From Mycolicibacter minnesotensis (GTDB lineage: Bacteria > Actinomycetota > Actinomycetes > Mycobacteriales > Mycobacteriaceae): DNA of 64,000 nt. Below are positions 28,354-36,993 of the stretch, piece after piece. The stretch's first letter is position 1. Every line of letters starts with the position of its first letter. Made by a program: the position numbers and the translations under genes. The notes under the pieces were generated by a model, which was given only the letters and a program-made list of their open reading frames with translations, was not told the origin of the DNA and did not search any database. Location: the NCBI RefSeq assembly GCF_010731755.1, contig NZ_AP022589.1, forward strand, positions 2,914,001-2,978,000, in the 5' to 3' direction.

Positions 28354-29171
28354 CCGAATTCGAGCAGCGTCAGTGACGGGCGGACGGGAGCGAGGAAAGG
28401 CAGCCGATAGGCACTGGCCAGCACGCTGTTGAACAACCACCCGCGACCGGGCGGGAACTGCAGATCCCGAACCGCCCGGATACCGGGCATGGTGTTCACC
28501 AGATCGGCGGCCTCGTTCACCGACAGGTTGAACGGCATCGGCGGGACCTTGTAGCGCAGCGAGGTCCGAATTCCGCGCCGCATCAGCATCGCCAGCAGCG
28601 GAGGCGGCACGTCGAACAGCATGCGACCGCCCGGGAAACGGCGAGCGCACTCGGCGATCAGTCCAAGCGACTGCTCGGGCTGCAGGTACATCAGCAGGCC
28701 CTCGGCACTGATGAATGCGCCTTTGTCCGGGTCCACCTGGTCCATCCAGCTGTAATCCAAGGCCGACTGGGCGCACACCGAAATCTGCGGTGACGACGGC
28801 AGCAGTCGGGTACGGATGTCGACGATCGGGGGCAGATCGACGGTGAGCCAGCGGAATCCGGGGTCGGGAACGCTCGCGCTCACTCGCCAGAAGCTGGTCT
28901 GCAATCCTTCGGCCAGGGCGACCACCGTGCCCGACGGGTGCTGGCTCAGGTACTGACGGGTCTGCTCGTCGAAGGCCAGGGCGCGCAGCGCGATGTCCTG
29001 GCGGGTGGGCCCGAACTTCGCGAAGTCGAAGTCGATGGAGTCGACCAGTTCGATCGCCATCGGGTCGTCGATGATCCCGTCGGAACGGCGGGCTTCGGTG
29101 GCCCGCGCATTCAACGTCAGCAACGCGGTCTCGGAGACGCCGGTCAGGGTGACTTTCTGTGCCTGGCTCAC
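28350..29171 (-). CDS. omt: LCM-type O-methyltransferase (Omt, Rv1153c-like)
   Basis: A 273-residue protein of the leucine carboxyl methyltransferase/TcmP family. [23 protein letters not shown] (about residue 15) is the characteristic start, [16 protein letters not shown] (about 83) replaces the usual SAM loop with the family form, and [11 protein letters not shown] (about 153) follows. Mycobacterial relatives methylate small carboxylates or hydroxyls; the substrate is unknown. GTG 29171 sits 7 nt after TAAGGT on the minus strand (leaderless). The DUF1697 gene lies 10 bp upstream. Confidence 0.82.
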   Translation of the reverse strand: MSQAQKVTLTGVSETALLTLNARATEARRSDGIIDDPMAIELVDSIDFDFAKFGPTRQDIALRALAFDEQTRQYLSQHPSGTVVALAEGLQTSFWRVSASVPDPGFRWLTVDLPPIVDIRTRLLPSSPQISVCAQSALDYSWMDQVDPDKGAFISAEGLLMYLQPEQSLGLIAECARRFPGGRMLFDVPPPLLAMLMRRGIRTSLRYKVPPMPFNLSVNEAADLVNTMPGIRAVRDLQFPPGRGWLFNSVLASAYRLPFLAPVRPSLTLLEFG

Positions 29172-29181
29172 CTGTGCGACC

Positions 29182-29712
29182 TTACCGGGGGTCGGCGGCG
29201 TGCAGCACTTTGCTCAGGGTGCGCAGGTTGCGGGTGGTGGTGGTCGACTTGTGCCGCTTGTTGCCCATCGTCTTGCCGACGATGCTGGACAGGGTGTCGC
29301 CCTTGGGGATCTGCCAGTAGATCACCCCGTCGCCGACAGCGATGGTCTCCTCGGAGTTCTCGGCGAGCACGGACAGGTCGGTCCACGCCGCGTCGTCAGC
29401 GATGAACGTGACATAGGAGTGCAGGCCGGGGACCTCCGCCTCGAAGGGGAACGCCGCCACGATGTCGCGCAGCTTCGCCACGTCGTACACCAAGACCCAG
29501 GCCTCATAGCCGAATCGCTCCCGCAACGTCGACTCGGCGGTGGCCCGCACCGCAGCGGCCTTGGCCGACGAGTCCACCAGTACGTTGCCGCTGGCGAGCA
29601 GTGTGCGAACCGCGCTGAAACCGGCGGCGGTCAGGGTCTCGGCGACGTCGGCCATCTTCAGGTTGACTCCGCCGACGTTCACGCCGCGCAGAAACAGCGC
29701 ATACCGAGTCAT
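29182..29712 (-). CDS. DUF1697 family protein
   Basis: A 176-residue cytosolic protein with the DUF1697 start YALFLRGVNVGGVNLKMADV, then TLLASGNVLVDSSAKAAAVRATAE and the end region VIYWQIPKGDTLSSIVGK. The function of the family is unknown. ATG 29712 is preceded by GGAG at a good distance; the open frame continues 60 codons upstream without coding support. It probably shares a transcript with the omt gene downstream and is divergent from the Rv1155-like gene. Confidence 0.83.
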   Translation of the reverse strand: MTRYALFLRGVNVGGVNLKMADVAETLTAAGFSAVRTLLASGNVLVDSSAKAAAVRATAESTLRERFGYEAWVLVYDVAKLRDIVAAFPFEAEVPGLHSYVTFIADDAAWTDLSVLAENSEETIAVGDGVIYWQIPKGDTLSSIVGKTMGNKRHKSTTTTRNLRTLSKVLHAADPR

Positions 29713-29766
29713 GAGGTGGGCTCCAATCGGTGGAAGTACGAGGGTAATCACCCGTGGCGTCGGTAG

Positions 29767-30219
<453 letters not shown>

Positions 30220-30264
30220 AGCATCTCCCGTCGGTTCGCGGCGCGCTGGGCTAGGCTCCCCGGT

Positions 30265-30438
30265 ATGCCCGAATCAGATTCAGCCGCAGACGAGAACAAG
30301 CGCAAGTTCCGCGAGGCGCTGGAGCGTAAGAAGGCGCAGTCGGCGGGCGGCTCGGACCACAAGGACGGCGGCGCCAAGCAGTCGCGGTCGCACGGACCGC
30401 TGGAGAGCCGCCGGGAGTTTCGCCGCAAGAGCGGATAG
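30265..30438 (+). CDS. DUF5302-like small charged protein
   Basis: A 57-residue highly charged protein (MPESDSAADENKRKFREALE then KKAQ... ending REFRRKSG). It matches the pattern of the small actinobacterial DUF5302 proteins, positioned like Rv1155A. It has no membrane segment and is probably largely disordered. ATG 30265 is 7 nt after TAGGCT (leaderless). The stop abuts the stop of the opposite-strand DUF732-like gene. Confidence 0.8.
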   Translation: MPESDSAADENKRKFREALERKKAQSAGGSDHKDGGAKQSRSHGPLESRREFRRKSG

Positions 30439-30663
30439 CTACTGCACCGGGCAGGCGTACTTGCGGGCCACATCCATCGCCCGTTGGTTCGCGGCCGGAC
30501 CGACGACCCCCTGCGCGGCGAGTTCCAACCCGATGTAGCCCGGCAGGCCACCCTCGCAGGACTGGTGGGCCAGGCGCCATGCGGTGTCGGGGTTCAGGTT
30601 GAACCCGTTGCGCTCCAAGCCTTCCATGTAGGTGTCGAACTCCGGGGTGCCCCAGATTGACAT
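30439..30663 (-). CDS. DUF732-like protein lacking its signal peptide (possibly truncated)
   Basis: The 74 residues follow the DUF732 pattern (FDTYMEGLERNG, then C and GG, ending VARKYACPVQ). DUF732 proteins are normally secreted with an N-terminal signal; here an in-frame TAA lies two codons before the ATG and no signal is present. It directly borders the AT-richer island starting near 30664, so the 5' part may have been lost when the island entered. It may be expressed or be a remnant. Confidence 0.6.
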   Translation of the reverse strand: MSIWGTPEFDTYMEGLERNGFNLNPDTAWRLAHQSCEGGLPGYIGLELAAQGVVGPAANQRAMDVARKYACPVQ

Positions 30664-30906
30664 TCGTTACGCAGCGTGGACGCTAGGGGGCTTTGCGACT
30701 GCCTACCGTGCGACGTCAGTTGACTGGCCCGCGGGTGGCGCGGCGCGGCGATATGCGAGGCGGTGCGACCTATCTGCGCCCCGTCACGGTTCGTTGGGGT
30801 GACCCCAAGGCCCTGGGGGGCATCCCCACCCCCGTATCCCCGACCGGGCTGTAATGCGTCGGCGGGAACGCGTACGGGTTACAGAGTCCGGTCAGCGCGA
30901 AGCTAC
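30664..30906. other. Non-coding gap at the left edge of the island
   Basis: No gene is supported here. It holds a small perfect hairpin TTGGGG-TGA-CCCCAA (30794-30808) followed by another G-run/C-run pair, perhaps the terminator of the minus-strand kinase gene. The 5' end of the native HhH-GPD gene, expected hereabouts by synteny, was not found. Confidence 0.5.
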
Positions 30907-32799
30907 CTACTTGGGCCAAATGCTCTTTGAGCAGTTATCGAATTGCCAGCGGCCGTCGATGAACGTCCATGTTCGTGGATTCATTGAGTCTGCAGGTGCG
31001 CTGGGGTCTTCATCGATTGAAACGACTTGGCCATGCGAACCATTGATGTTTGCGGTGGCGCTTACGTATTTCGGATTTCGGTCCTTGAAGAATATTTCAA
31101 GTATCGATCTGAAGTCTTCAAGGTTGCCGATGATAATTTTGCAGCGTTGTGAGTATAAAGCGTAGGCGCCAGCCGCATCCCCCTGCGAAGCTAGCATGTC
31201 GAGTCGATGAGCTGCGGCTTCGAGTGCTTCCTTCGAGTTCGGCGCCATGTCCGTAGTGTTCGCCGAGCCAATGAACGCAGTTTTGTACGCCTCGGCGTCA
31301 GAAGGCTTGAGTTCCCCTGTGACTCGGAGGACGAGGCTGTCTTTAACCGTGGTCCACTCCTGGCCTACTAAAGGCACGGTCGCTCGCACTTGTTGTATGT
31401 ACTCGGCGCGCTTCTGCGCAGCATTCTCATCTGGCCATTGCTCGACAGTCGCGCCGCAATCGACGCCTGCGTCAGCGATGGAACACGGGTTTACATTTGA
31501 GACGCGTGTGTCGACAAGAACGGTTGCCGCGACGTAACCGTTTGGGCGCCCGATCAGGTTGTTGGTGTCGTTGTCCTCAGTCAGGGCGATCAGGGTGGTT
31601 ACTTCTGGGATTGCTGCTTGGATCGCTTCTGCGGCAGTCTGCGCCGTTCTCGGACCAGGTGCCGGGGCTGCTGAGGGCCTTTCGGCTCCTATAAGGAACG
31701 AACCGGGTTCACCGCTGTGATGGTCGGCTGATAGGCGGGACACAGTCCAAGTGCCGCCGACTATAGCCACGGCTGCGGCAACACCCCCCGCAATCCATAC
31801 CGCTCGACGTTTTGCTATTGCGTCATATGGCTGTGAATCGGACGATGAAGACGATGGAACGGCTCCGGGGAACTCCCCGGCCTGTGTTGGCGCAGCGTCG
31901 GCCAACGTGGCGGCCGGCAGGGCCGCCAGAGTGGCCTCGGCAGCTATGGGCGCTCCTAGTGCATTTCGTGCGAAATCTCGCGCGAAAGCATCGCAATCCA
32001 AGTAGCGCCGGTCAGGATTCTTGTCTAGCGCCTTTTCGAATACGTTATCGAGCGCGACCAACTCGGGCCGTAAATCGCTAAGTTTGGGTGGGGTGGCAGT
32101 CAGGTGCTGGCTGATGACAGCGACAGGGTTGGTGCTCTGGTACGGCGCTGAGCCGGTGAGCAAATGAAATGCGGTCGCAGCCAAGGCGTACTGATCGGCG
32201 CGACCGTCAATCGCTTCGCCCAGTAACTGTTCGGGGGCCGCGTAGGCGACTGTCCCTACGGTCATATTTGTAGCTGTCAGACCGGATGGATCGCTGATTG
32301 CGCGGGCAATGCCGAAATCGGCTAATGCGATGCGCTGCCCACCGGGTCGTGGGTGTCCGCACAAGATATTGGCTGGCTTGACATCCCGGTGCAGCATCCC
32401 GGACTGGTGCGCGTAGTCCAAGGCGGAAGCGACCGCCGTGACTATTTCGGTGACGTGCAGTACGGGTATGCCTGCTGGATGCTGTGTGCGTATCAACTCC
32501 GCGGTGTCGAGGCCGTCGATGTAGTCCATTGAGATCCATAGCCGCCCATCGGCTTCTCCTCGGTCATGAAGGGCTACCAGATTGGGGTGCCACAACGCGG
32601 CAGCCAGCTCTGCTTCCTGCTGGAATCGCTTCTGGTACTCCGCGTCCGACGCAAATGACCTCGAGAGAATCTTCAGTGCCTCTTGGCGCGGCAATCGTGG
32701 GTGATCGGCGAGGTAAACCTCTCCCATCCCGCCGGAGCCGAGTTGTCGAATGATGCGAAATCCCGCGAAAACTGCACCGTTCTCAAGGGATGGGTTCAC
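30907..32799 (-). CDS. Membrane Ser/Thr protein kinase
   Basis: A 630-residue PknE/F/J-like kinase. Kinase domain, residues about 14-280: [10 protein letters not shown], Lys43 in [14 protein letters not shown] catalytic loop, DFGIARA, and [21 protein letters not shown] proline- and serine-rich linker follows, then one membrane helix ([19 protein letters not shown], about 330-350). The external part has two pieces: a lipoprotein-like sensor with two Cys ([12 protein letters not shown]) and a C-terminal NTF2-like domain ([11 protein letters not shown]... [15 protein letters not shown]). GTG 32799 is used; TTG 32805 is possible. It is the first gene of the AT-richer island; its partners are unknown. 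Confidence 0.88.
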   Translation of the reverse strand: MNPSLENGAVFAGFRIIRQLGSGGMGEVYLADHPRLPRQEALKILSRSFASDAEYQKRFQQEAELAAALWHPNLVALHDRGEADGRLWISMDYIDGLDTAELIRTQHPAGIPVLHVTEIVTAVASALDYAHQSGMLHRDVKPANILCGHPRPGGQRIALADFGIARAISDPSGLTATNMTVGTVAYAAPEQLLGEAIDGRADQYALAATAFHLLTGSAPYQSTNPVAVISQHLTATPPKLSDLRPELVALDNVFEKALDKNPDRRYLDCDAFARDFARNALGAPIAAEATLAALPAATLADAAPTQAGEFPGAVPSSSSSDSQPYDAIAKRRAVWIAGGVAAAVAIVGGTWTVSRLSADHHSGEPGSFLIGAERPSAAPAPGPRTAQTAAEAIQAAIPEVTTLIALTEDNDTNNLIGRPNGYVAATVLVDTRVSNVNPCSIADAGVDCGATVEQWPDENAAQKRAEYIQQVRATVPLVGQEWTTVKDSLVLRVTGELKPSDAEAYKTAFIGSANTTDMAPNSKEALEAAAHRLDMLASQGDAAGAYALYSQRCKIIIGNLEDFRSILEIFFKDRNPKYVSATANINGSHGQVVSIDEDPSAPADSMNPRTWTFIDGRWQFDNCSKSIWPK

Positions 32800-32917
32800 T
32801 AGCAATGTGGGGTGGTCTTCCTATCTCAAGTGTTCTGTCTGTCACGCTTCTGGTTTCTAGCTGTCGCTCGACCGAACCAATAAGAGCCTGTCGCTCCGGT
32901 GATGTAGAACATTGTCC

Positions 32918-33208
32918 ATGAGAATGCTACTAGCTGCCATGTCGGTACCTGTCGCTGTCTTGCTTGCTCCATCGGCGTCTGCGGGAGTGGATGAGTTCGT
33001 AGACGAGATCACCAAGCAGAACGTCGACATCGGTATGGCAAACCTCCAACGACACAACCTCCCGTTGATGGGGCTTGAAGCCTGTACCCGTTTGCGAGGG
33101 GGGATGAGCTACGAGCAGACCCTCGCCTCATACCCCGGAGTGTTCGGTGACGGTGCCAGCGTGATCCGTATTGCCCAGCAGACCATCTGCCCGGAGACGA
33201 TCAAGTAG
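32918..33208 (+). CDS. Secreted DUF732 protein, island copy A
   Basis: A 96-residue secreted protein: signal MLLAAMSVPVAVLLAPSASA, mature part starting GVDEFVDEITKQN, with two Cys (EACTRL and QTICPE) likely forming a disulfide as in DUF732 proteins. It closely resembles the copy at 35715-36011; the second halves (RLRGGMSYEQTLASYP, FGDGASVIRIAQQTICP) are identical. ATG 32918 was chosen; a TTG two codons earlier aligns with the ATG of the other copy. A terminator hairpin follows. The repeat of this gene in front of both HhH 5' fragments suggests it belongs to the mobile unit. Confidence 0.82.
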   Translation: MRMLLAAMSVPVAVLLAPSASAGVDEFVDEITKQNVDIGMANLQRHNLPLMGLEACTRLRGGMSYEQTLASYPGVFGDGASVIRIAQQTICPETIK

Positions 33209-33228
33209 AACTGGCCTTACCTAGGAGA

Positions 33229-33257
33229 ACACCCCCGGCCACCGTGGCCAGGGGTGT
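33229..33257 (+). terminator. Hairpin after DUF732 copy A
   Basis: ACACCCC-C-GGCC pairs with GGCC-A-GGGGTGT with one mismatch around ACCGT, followed by CTTTC. It starts 21 bp after the DUF732 stop and also faces the convergent hypothetical gene. Confidence 0.7.
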
Positions 33258-33273
33258 CTTTCACCAGCCTGCC

Positions 33274-33780
33274 CTACGAGGCTGGGTCGTCAGGCTCGCG
33301 CGGCGGCATCTGGAGCACGTAGTAAGCCGTCAATGAATCCAACGCAGCAGTGATGGCTTTGCGCCGTAGCTCCGTCCGCATCTCGAAGCCCGTCCTCTTG
33401 AAAATCAGCAGCACGGTAGCGCCATTCGAATCAGCCTGACCCATCTGATCGGTAATACGACTGAGGTCGGTTTGCTCCTCCGATGCCCGCTGCATCACTT
33501 CCCTTACCGGCCCAACGATGAATTGGTCATCGGCGATCTCGACAATCGCCGAGCCTAGTGCGGAAATTTCTTGCAGTTGTCGTCTGAGCCTCGGCTCTGC
33601 ATTGCTCCACACCAGGTGTGCCTTACTAAACTGTCGCTTGAAAACTTGCAGCACGGGGATTCTGCGCGTCGGCACTGGCGGTTCAACCGCGAAATCTTCT
33701 CTGTCCAGGAAGCTGTTGACAGTGGACCTGAACTGTGTGATTAGTCCGTCCAACGGTTTGGTAGGCGGTAGATCAGTCAT
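33274..33780 (-). CDS. Hypothetical protein (168 aa)
   Basis: I do not recognise this protein. It begins MTDLPPTKPLDGLITQFRST, has no signal or membrane segment, and is mostly helical in appearance, with a charged centre (PRLRRQLQEISALGSAIVEIADDQF) and a Pro-rich end. It lies between DUF732 copy A and the truncated HhH 5' copy, on the opposite strand. The equivalent place in the second cassette holds a membrane protein instead, so it looks like cassette-specific cargo. Confidence 0.65.
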   Translation of the reverse strand: MTDLPPTKPLDGLITQFRSTVNSFLDREDFAVEPPVPTRRIPVLQVFKRQFSKAHLVWSNAEPRLRRQLQEISALGSAIVEIADDQFIVGPVREVMQRASEEQTDLSRITDQMGQADSNGATVLLIFKRTGFEMRTELRRKAITAALDSLTAYYVLQMPPREPDDPAS

Positions 33781-34108
33781 GCTGACACCCCTTCGGTCGA
33801 CGTTACAATTCAGCTCCGGCTATCCGTCGAGATCGCGGAACTCTCCAGGCGGTAACGCTACAGCTAGTGGGTGACAGTCTTGGTGCGCACAAGGGCTTGT
33901 GTTTTGGCGTGTCGTTTTTCGCCTCAGCAACTGTCCACATCCACGGCCCAGCAAACGATCTTCCTCAGAGTCCACTCGCTGAGTCGGCGTCGGCGGCCTG
34001 CTGGGGTTTCGGGAACGCACAGGGCTATCCGAGTCCTCTAACGCTCCCGGTTATCCGGCCCGGATGTTGAACTCGCGGCCCTTGCTCCGCGGCCCCCGAT
34101 TCCGTGGT
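33781..34108. other. Non-coding stretch within the island
   Basis: No convincing coding frame, hairpin or RNA gene was seen. It ends at the promoter of the truncated HhH-GPD copy (TACGCT, 34109-34114), which is also present in front of the second copy (36926-36931). Confidence 0.4.
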
Positions 34109-34171
34109 TACGCTCTCCGATGGTGGTGTAGTGCGGACGTAGATCGTCCGCGGTGTCGAGAGGTTGGCGTG

Positions 34172-34349
34172 GTGACTCGAAAACTTTGCCTCGCTCAAGA
34201 TCCCGAGGCCGACGAGCTGCTGGCGAAAAATCCGTTTGCTTTGCTAACAGGTATGTTGCTTGATCAGCAGATATCGATGGAACGGGCATTTGCTGGACCA
34301 AAGAAGATCGCCGAGAGGCTCGCCCGTAATCGTGTTGATACTTCTCAAC
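34172..34349 (+). pseudogene. 5' fragment of an HhH-GPD DNA-repair gene, copy A
   Basis: From GTG 34172 the frame reads VTRKLCLAQDPEADELLAKN, continues through FALLTGMLLDQQISMERAF and GPKKIAERLARNRVDTSQ, then switches to unrelated residues and stops at 34501. The first 59 residues are close to those of the gene at 36994, including the tail LARNRVDTSQ, but the DNA differs at many silent positions. The helix-hairpin-helix and catalytic parts are missing, so no repair activity is possible. The same upstream promoter element (GGTTACGCTCTCC) is present as in the second copy. Confidence 0.8.
34325..34349 (+). repeat. 25-bp junction repeat, left copy
   Basis: Matches 37147-37171 with two differences (both T to C). 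Contains TGTTGA, a 6-nt spacer and TCAAC. The two island copies of the HhH 5' fragment both end with this element, after which their sequences diverge completely. Confidence 0.75.
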
Positions 34350-34353
34350 CTAG

Positions 34354-34489
34354 TGGAATTGCACTGATTTGCTATCGCACCGTTGCTACTGACCTGCATC
34401 AGGTGGCTTGCCTGCGCTTGGCTGATTCCGACCTGTCTGAGCATCGGCAACCAGTCCCCGTGTATCACCTCCGCTTTGGCCGCGATCAA
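34354..34489 (-). pseudogene. DUF3102-like remnant
   Basis: On the minus strand, a frame from 34489 reads MIAAKAEVIHGDWLPMLRQV then GISQAQASHLMQVSSN. This resembles the start of DUF3102 proteins of phages and plasmids (KA-x-HG-x-W-x-ML-x-GIS-x-A-x-x-M). The similarity stops at the junction near 34350 and the upstream end is interrupted by a stop or frameshift. It appears to be a gene cut when the copy A cassette inserted. The call rests on a memory of the motif. Confidence 0.45.
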
Positions 34490-34541
34490 CTTCTAGCCTG
34501 AGCGCGATAGGGATTCTTTAGATAGGTTTACCGTACGCGCG

Positions 34542-35675
34542 TTAGGTGATCTCAACTATTTCTGGAAAACGAGCATCGGGGTTATCTATCTTTTCGACTG
34601 ATGTGAAATAGCACTGATTGTCGACTTCCCCGATGAGCTGCGTCGTCAGTAACTCTACTCTGGATATTGTTGAGTGACTTCTAAGTGCAGTAAGTATATC
34701 CTCACGGAGATGAGCTAGTACGTCTTCTCCGCCGCCGATTGTTATCGCTGAAATATCTACAGAAACAATCGCCGGGTAGCGGCCGGAAAACTGGCTAGCG
34801 GCAGATTTGACCGACCGTACGACGCCTTTAACCCGGTCTTGTCGAACCTCGCACGCGATATTGACATTGATAAATCGGCGAAGTGTCCCGTTCTCGTCTA
34901 CGGTGACTGCCTCGGTAGAAAGCTGATCAAATTCAGTAACTCCCCTGGGTAGAACCAGGCTAGTTGGCCCAACGCCGGCGGGGAGGATAGAAAAATGCGC
35001 CGTATAATTCCCCTCATCGGTCTCGCTGAAATTCGAGGGCTCGGTGCTGCGTAAACCTAATCGGGCAGCTGAGGCAATTCGGTCAATAGCGGCCCGGTTC
35101 GGCTCGGTGTGAAATGTAACTTCCAGAAGTAATGTCGAGTGGGCTATGTGCCGCGGAAATACGGCACGTAACTTCCGCTTGAGTATCCCATATAGCTCAA
35201 ACCGCGCTTTATCTCGCGAGCTGACGCTAGTCTTGTGCTTGCACTCAACTTCCATGCAGTCATCTATGAGTAGATCGGGAGTCTGAACCCCTGCCTCCGG
35301 GATGAAGAATGCTCGATGCCCGGCTTTTGCATACTCAGCAGCCACCCGAATCTCGTGAATAGCACTTGCGACCCGATCAGGGTCATCCAGTCGCAGATCA
35401 TCGATGCGGGTATCTAGATTTTGGGTGCCGGAATTTTGCAGGGCTTGGATATTCGACATCAGTTCACCGATCTGTAGCAATTGCTGCGATCGGTGAAGCC
35501 ACTCAGGTGGTGTGTTCTTATACTGCGCTAGCCACGATGCGATAACGTGCTGACTTCTGTGAGGACGCGATGTATGTGCGGCCAGCCAGTCCGTGCCCAT
35601 CAACTCGGCCAGCGCATTAGCCCATGCGACGTAATCTTCCGGCGCATAACTCCTTACCCCAGGAGGGCTAGACAT
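34542..35675 (-). CDS. PD-(D/E)XK nuclease-like protein (candidate defence gene)
   Basis: A 377-residue protein of no family I can name. A nuclease core is visible at about residues 108-150: an alpha helix with Glu (AIHEIRVAAEYAKAG), a strand, then TPDLLIDDCMEVECKHKTS, which gives P-D, ten residues, E-x-K. This is the PD-(D/E)XK arrangement of restriction-type nucleases. The N-terminal part is helical and the C-terminal 200 residues have no recognisable domain. GC content is far below the core genome (25 of 60 bases at 34561-34620). It stands alone between the truncated HhH copy and DUF732 copy B. A role in DNA restriction or phage defence is inferred. Confidence 0.65.
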   Translation of the reverse strand: MSSPPGVRSYAPEDYVAWANALAELMGTDWLAAHTSRPHRSQHVIASWLAQYKNTPPEWLHRSQQLLQIGELMSNIQALQNSGTQNLDTRIDDLRLDDPDRVASAIHEIRVAAEYAKAGHRAFFIPEAGVQTPDLLIDDCMEVECKHKTSVSSRDKARFELYGILKRKLRAVFPRHIAHSTLLLEVTFHTEPNRAAIDRIASAARLGLRSTEPSNFSETDEGNYTAHFSILPAGVGPTSLVLPRGVTEFDQLSTEAVTVDENGTLRRFINVNIACEVRQDRVKGVVRSVKSAASQFSGRYPAIVSVDISAITIGGGEDVLAHLREDILTALRSHSTISRVELLTTQLIGEVDNQCYFTSVEKIDNPDARFPEIVEIT

Positions 35676-35714
35676 GCTCGCAGGATAGACTAAACAGTCC
35701 GTTGAGGTAGAACT

Positions 35715-36011
35715 ATGTCCATGAAGCTGATACTCGCCGCCCTGGCCGTGCCCGCTGCCGTCCTGCTTGCCTCACCGGTTCACGCGGGTGTTGACGAGTT
35801 CGTGGACGAGATCAACAAGCAGAACATCGACATCGGCATGTACAACCTTCAGCGGTACAACCTGCCGCTGATGGGCCTGGAATCTTGCAACAGGCTTCGC
35901 GGTGGGATGAGCTATGAGCAGACCTTGGCGTCGTACCCATCCCTATTCGGTGACGGGGCCAGCGTGATCCGCATTGCTCAGCAGACCATCTGCCCGGGAA
36001 CGATTAAGTAG
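35715..36011 (+). CDS. Secreted DUF732 protein, island copy B
   Basis: A 98-residue secreted protein: signal MSMKLILAALAVPAAVLLAS ending at VHA, mature part GVDEFVDEINKQN, two Cys as in copy A. The protein is nearly the same as copy A but the codons are more GC-rich, so it is not a very recent duplicate; the two copies probably arrived separately. An ATG two codons later is an alternative start. It precedes a leaderless membrane protein gene and the HhH copy B. Confidence 0.83.
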   Translation: MSMKLILAALAVPAAVLLASPVHAGVDEFVDEINKQNIDIGMYNLQRYNLPLMGLESCNRLRGGMSYEQTLASYPSLFGDGASVIRIAQQTICPGTIK

Positions 36012-36132
36012 CGCAGACTCCGGTTAGTCCGCAGATGGCGGTGTACCGCATGCTGCAAGGGTCTTCTTGATCCAAGTTGTTGTGTGACGGTGCGACCGCA
36101 AAATGCATACGCGCATTTCATAGGATGCAGCC

Positions 36133-36816
36133 GTGAGCGAGGAATCGAATACCCGACCTCCCCTACATCGCCATCCGGTGGCGGTCTGGGGCTTAGGGGT
36201 CACTGGCGCTGCGGGCACAGTTGCCTCCCTCGCCAACGGGCGAAACACGCTAGCCGTGTTCACATCTCTCCTTATGGCTGGCGCGCTCGCGTACGCGGCT
36301 TACCCACGGGCTTCACGACTAGCGAGAAGCGTGCTCTACGGTTTTGCGGTTGCTGCTTTAGTTGTCGCCGTCCTCTCTTTGAATAATTCGGTAGGGACCG
36401 ACTTAGGCGGGCGACCGTCTAGCCCAGTCTCGGGCTCGGTGACCACAACCACCAGCACCACCAGCGCCACCAGCCCAACAACAACAATGCCGACGCCCAC
36501 CGCTCCTACAGGACCGCCCGAGAACGTTGATCTGTCTGTGGGCCAAACCGCAACGGTTTTGGGTGGTGACGCCATGGTTGGACTGAGTTCGGTTTACCCC
36601 AGCTCTTTCGTCAGCCTGACGTTCACGTCTGGAAGTCAGTCATGCACTATGAGTCCGTCACCGGCTCAAACGTATGTGGCTCACGGAGTTACACGTGGCG
36701 ACGTCGAGTCGTATTTCAGCGTGACTCTCGTTGGAATCGCCAAGGGATCTGCCAAGCTGGAAGTCCGGAAGATCCCCGAAAGCGAATACCGTCAGGGAAA
36801 CCTCTGCTTCTACTGA
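36133..36816 (+). CDS. Hypothetical membrane protein with Thr/Pro linker
   Basis: A 227-residue protein with three predicted membrane helices (about 17-33, 39-57, 64-84), a low-complexity Thr/Ser/Pro linker (about 100-131) and an external C-terminal domain with two Cys (SQSCTMS and NLCFY). The GTG start at 36133 is 6 nt after TAGGAT (36121-36126), so the mRNA is leaderless. I do not recognise the family. It occupies the same place in the second cassette as the 168-aa hypothetical gene does in the first. Confidence 0.7.
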   Translation: MSEESNTRPPLHRHPVAVWGLGVTGAAGTVASLANGRNTLAVFTSLLMAGALAYAAYPRASRLARSVLYGFAVAALVVAVLSLNNSVGTDLGGRPSSPVSGSVTTTTSTTSATSPTTTMPTPTAPTGPPENVDLSVGQTATVLGGDAMVGLSSVYPSSFVSLTFTSGSQSCTMSPSPAQTYVAHGVTRGDVESYFSVTLVGIAKGSAKLEVRKIPESEYRQGNLCFY

Positions 36817-36925
36817 CTATCCCGAAAAGGGTGAGTCCAAGGCGCTACGTCCGGTGCACTTTCTCGACAACAGCCGTTACCGTACTTGTACCTCTACGAG
36901 GTCCATATCGAGCGTGGGTCACGGC

Positions 36926-36931
36926 TACGCT
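36926..36931 (+). promoter_or_regulatory. Promoter -10 box of HhH-GPD copy B
   Basis: TACGCT in the context GGCTACGCTCTCC; the same box and context occur at 34109-34114 before copy A. The distance to the start codon (about 60 nt) is kept in both. Confidence 0.5.
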
Positions 36932-36993
36932 CTCCCGTGGCGGTGTCCGGCGGACGTTGAACGGTCTGCTTTCTATTGAGAGGCGGTGACTTG

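Noticed and set aside
33867..34070. Possible 67-residue protein before the truncated HhH copy
   Set aside because: No SD, no recognisable pattern, and it runs into the promoter region of the next gene.
34038..34301. Minus-strand frame with RPRDLERGKVFE, similar to one at 36845-37048
   Set aside because: Both are antisense to the same HhH 5' coding sequence, which explains the similarity.
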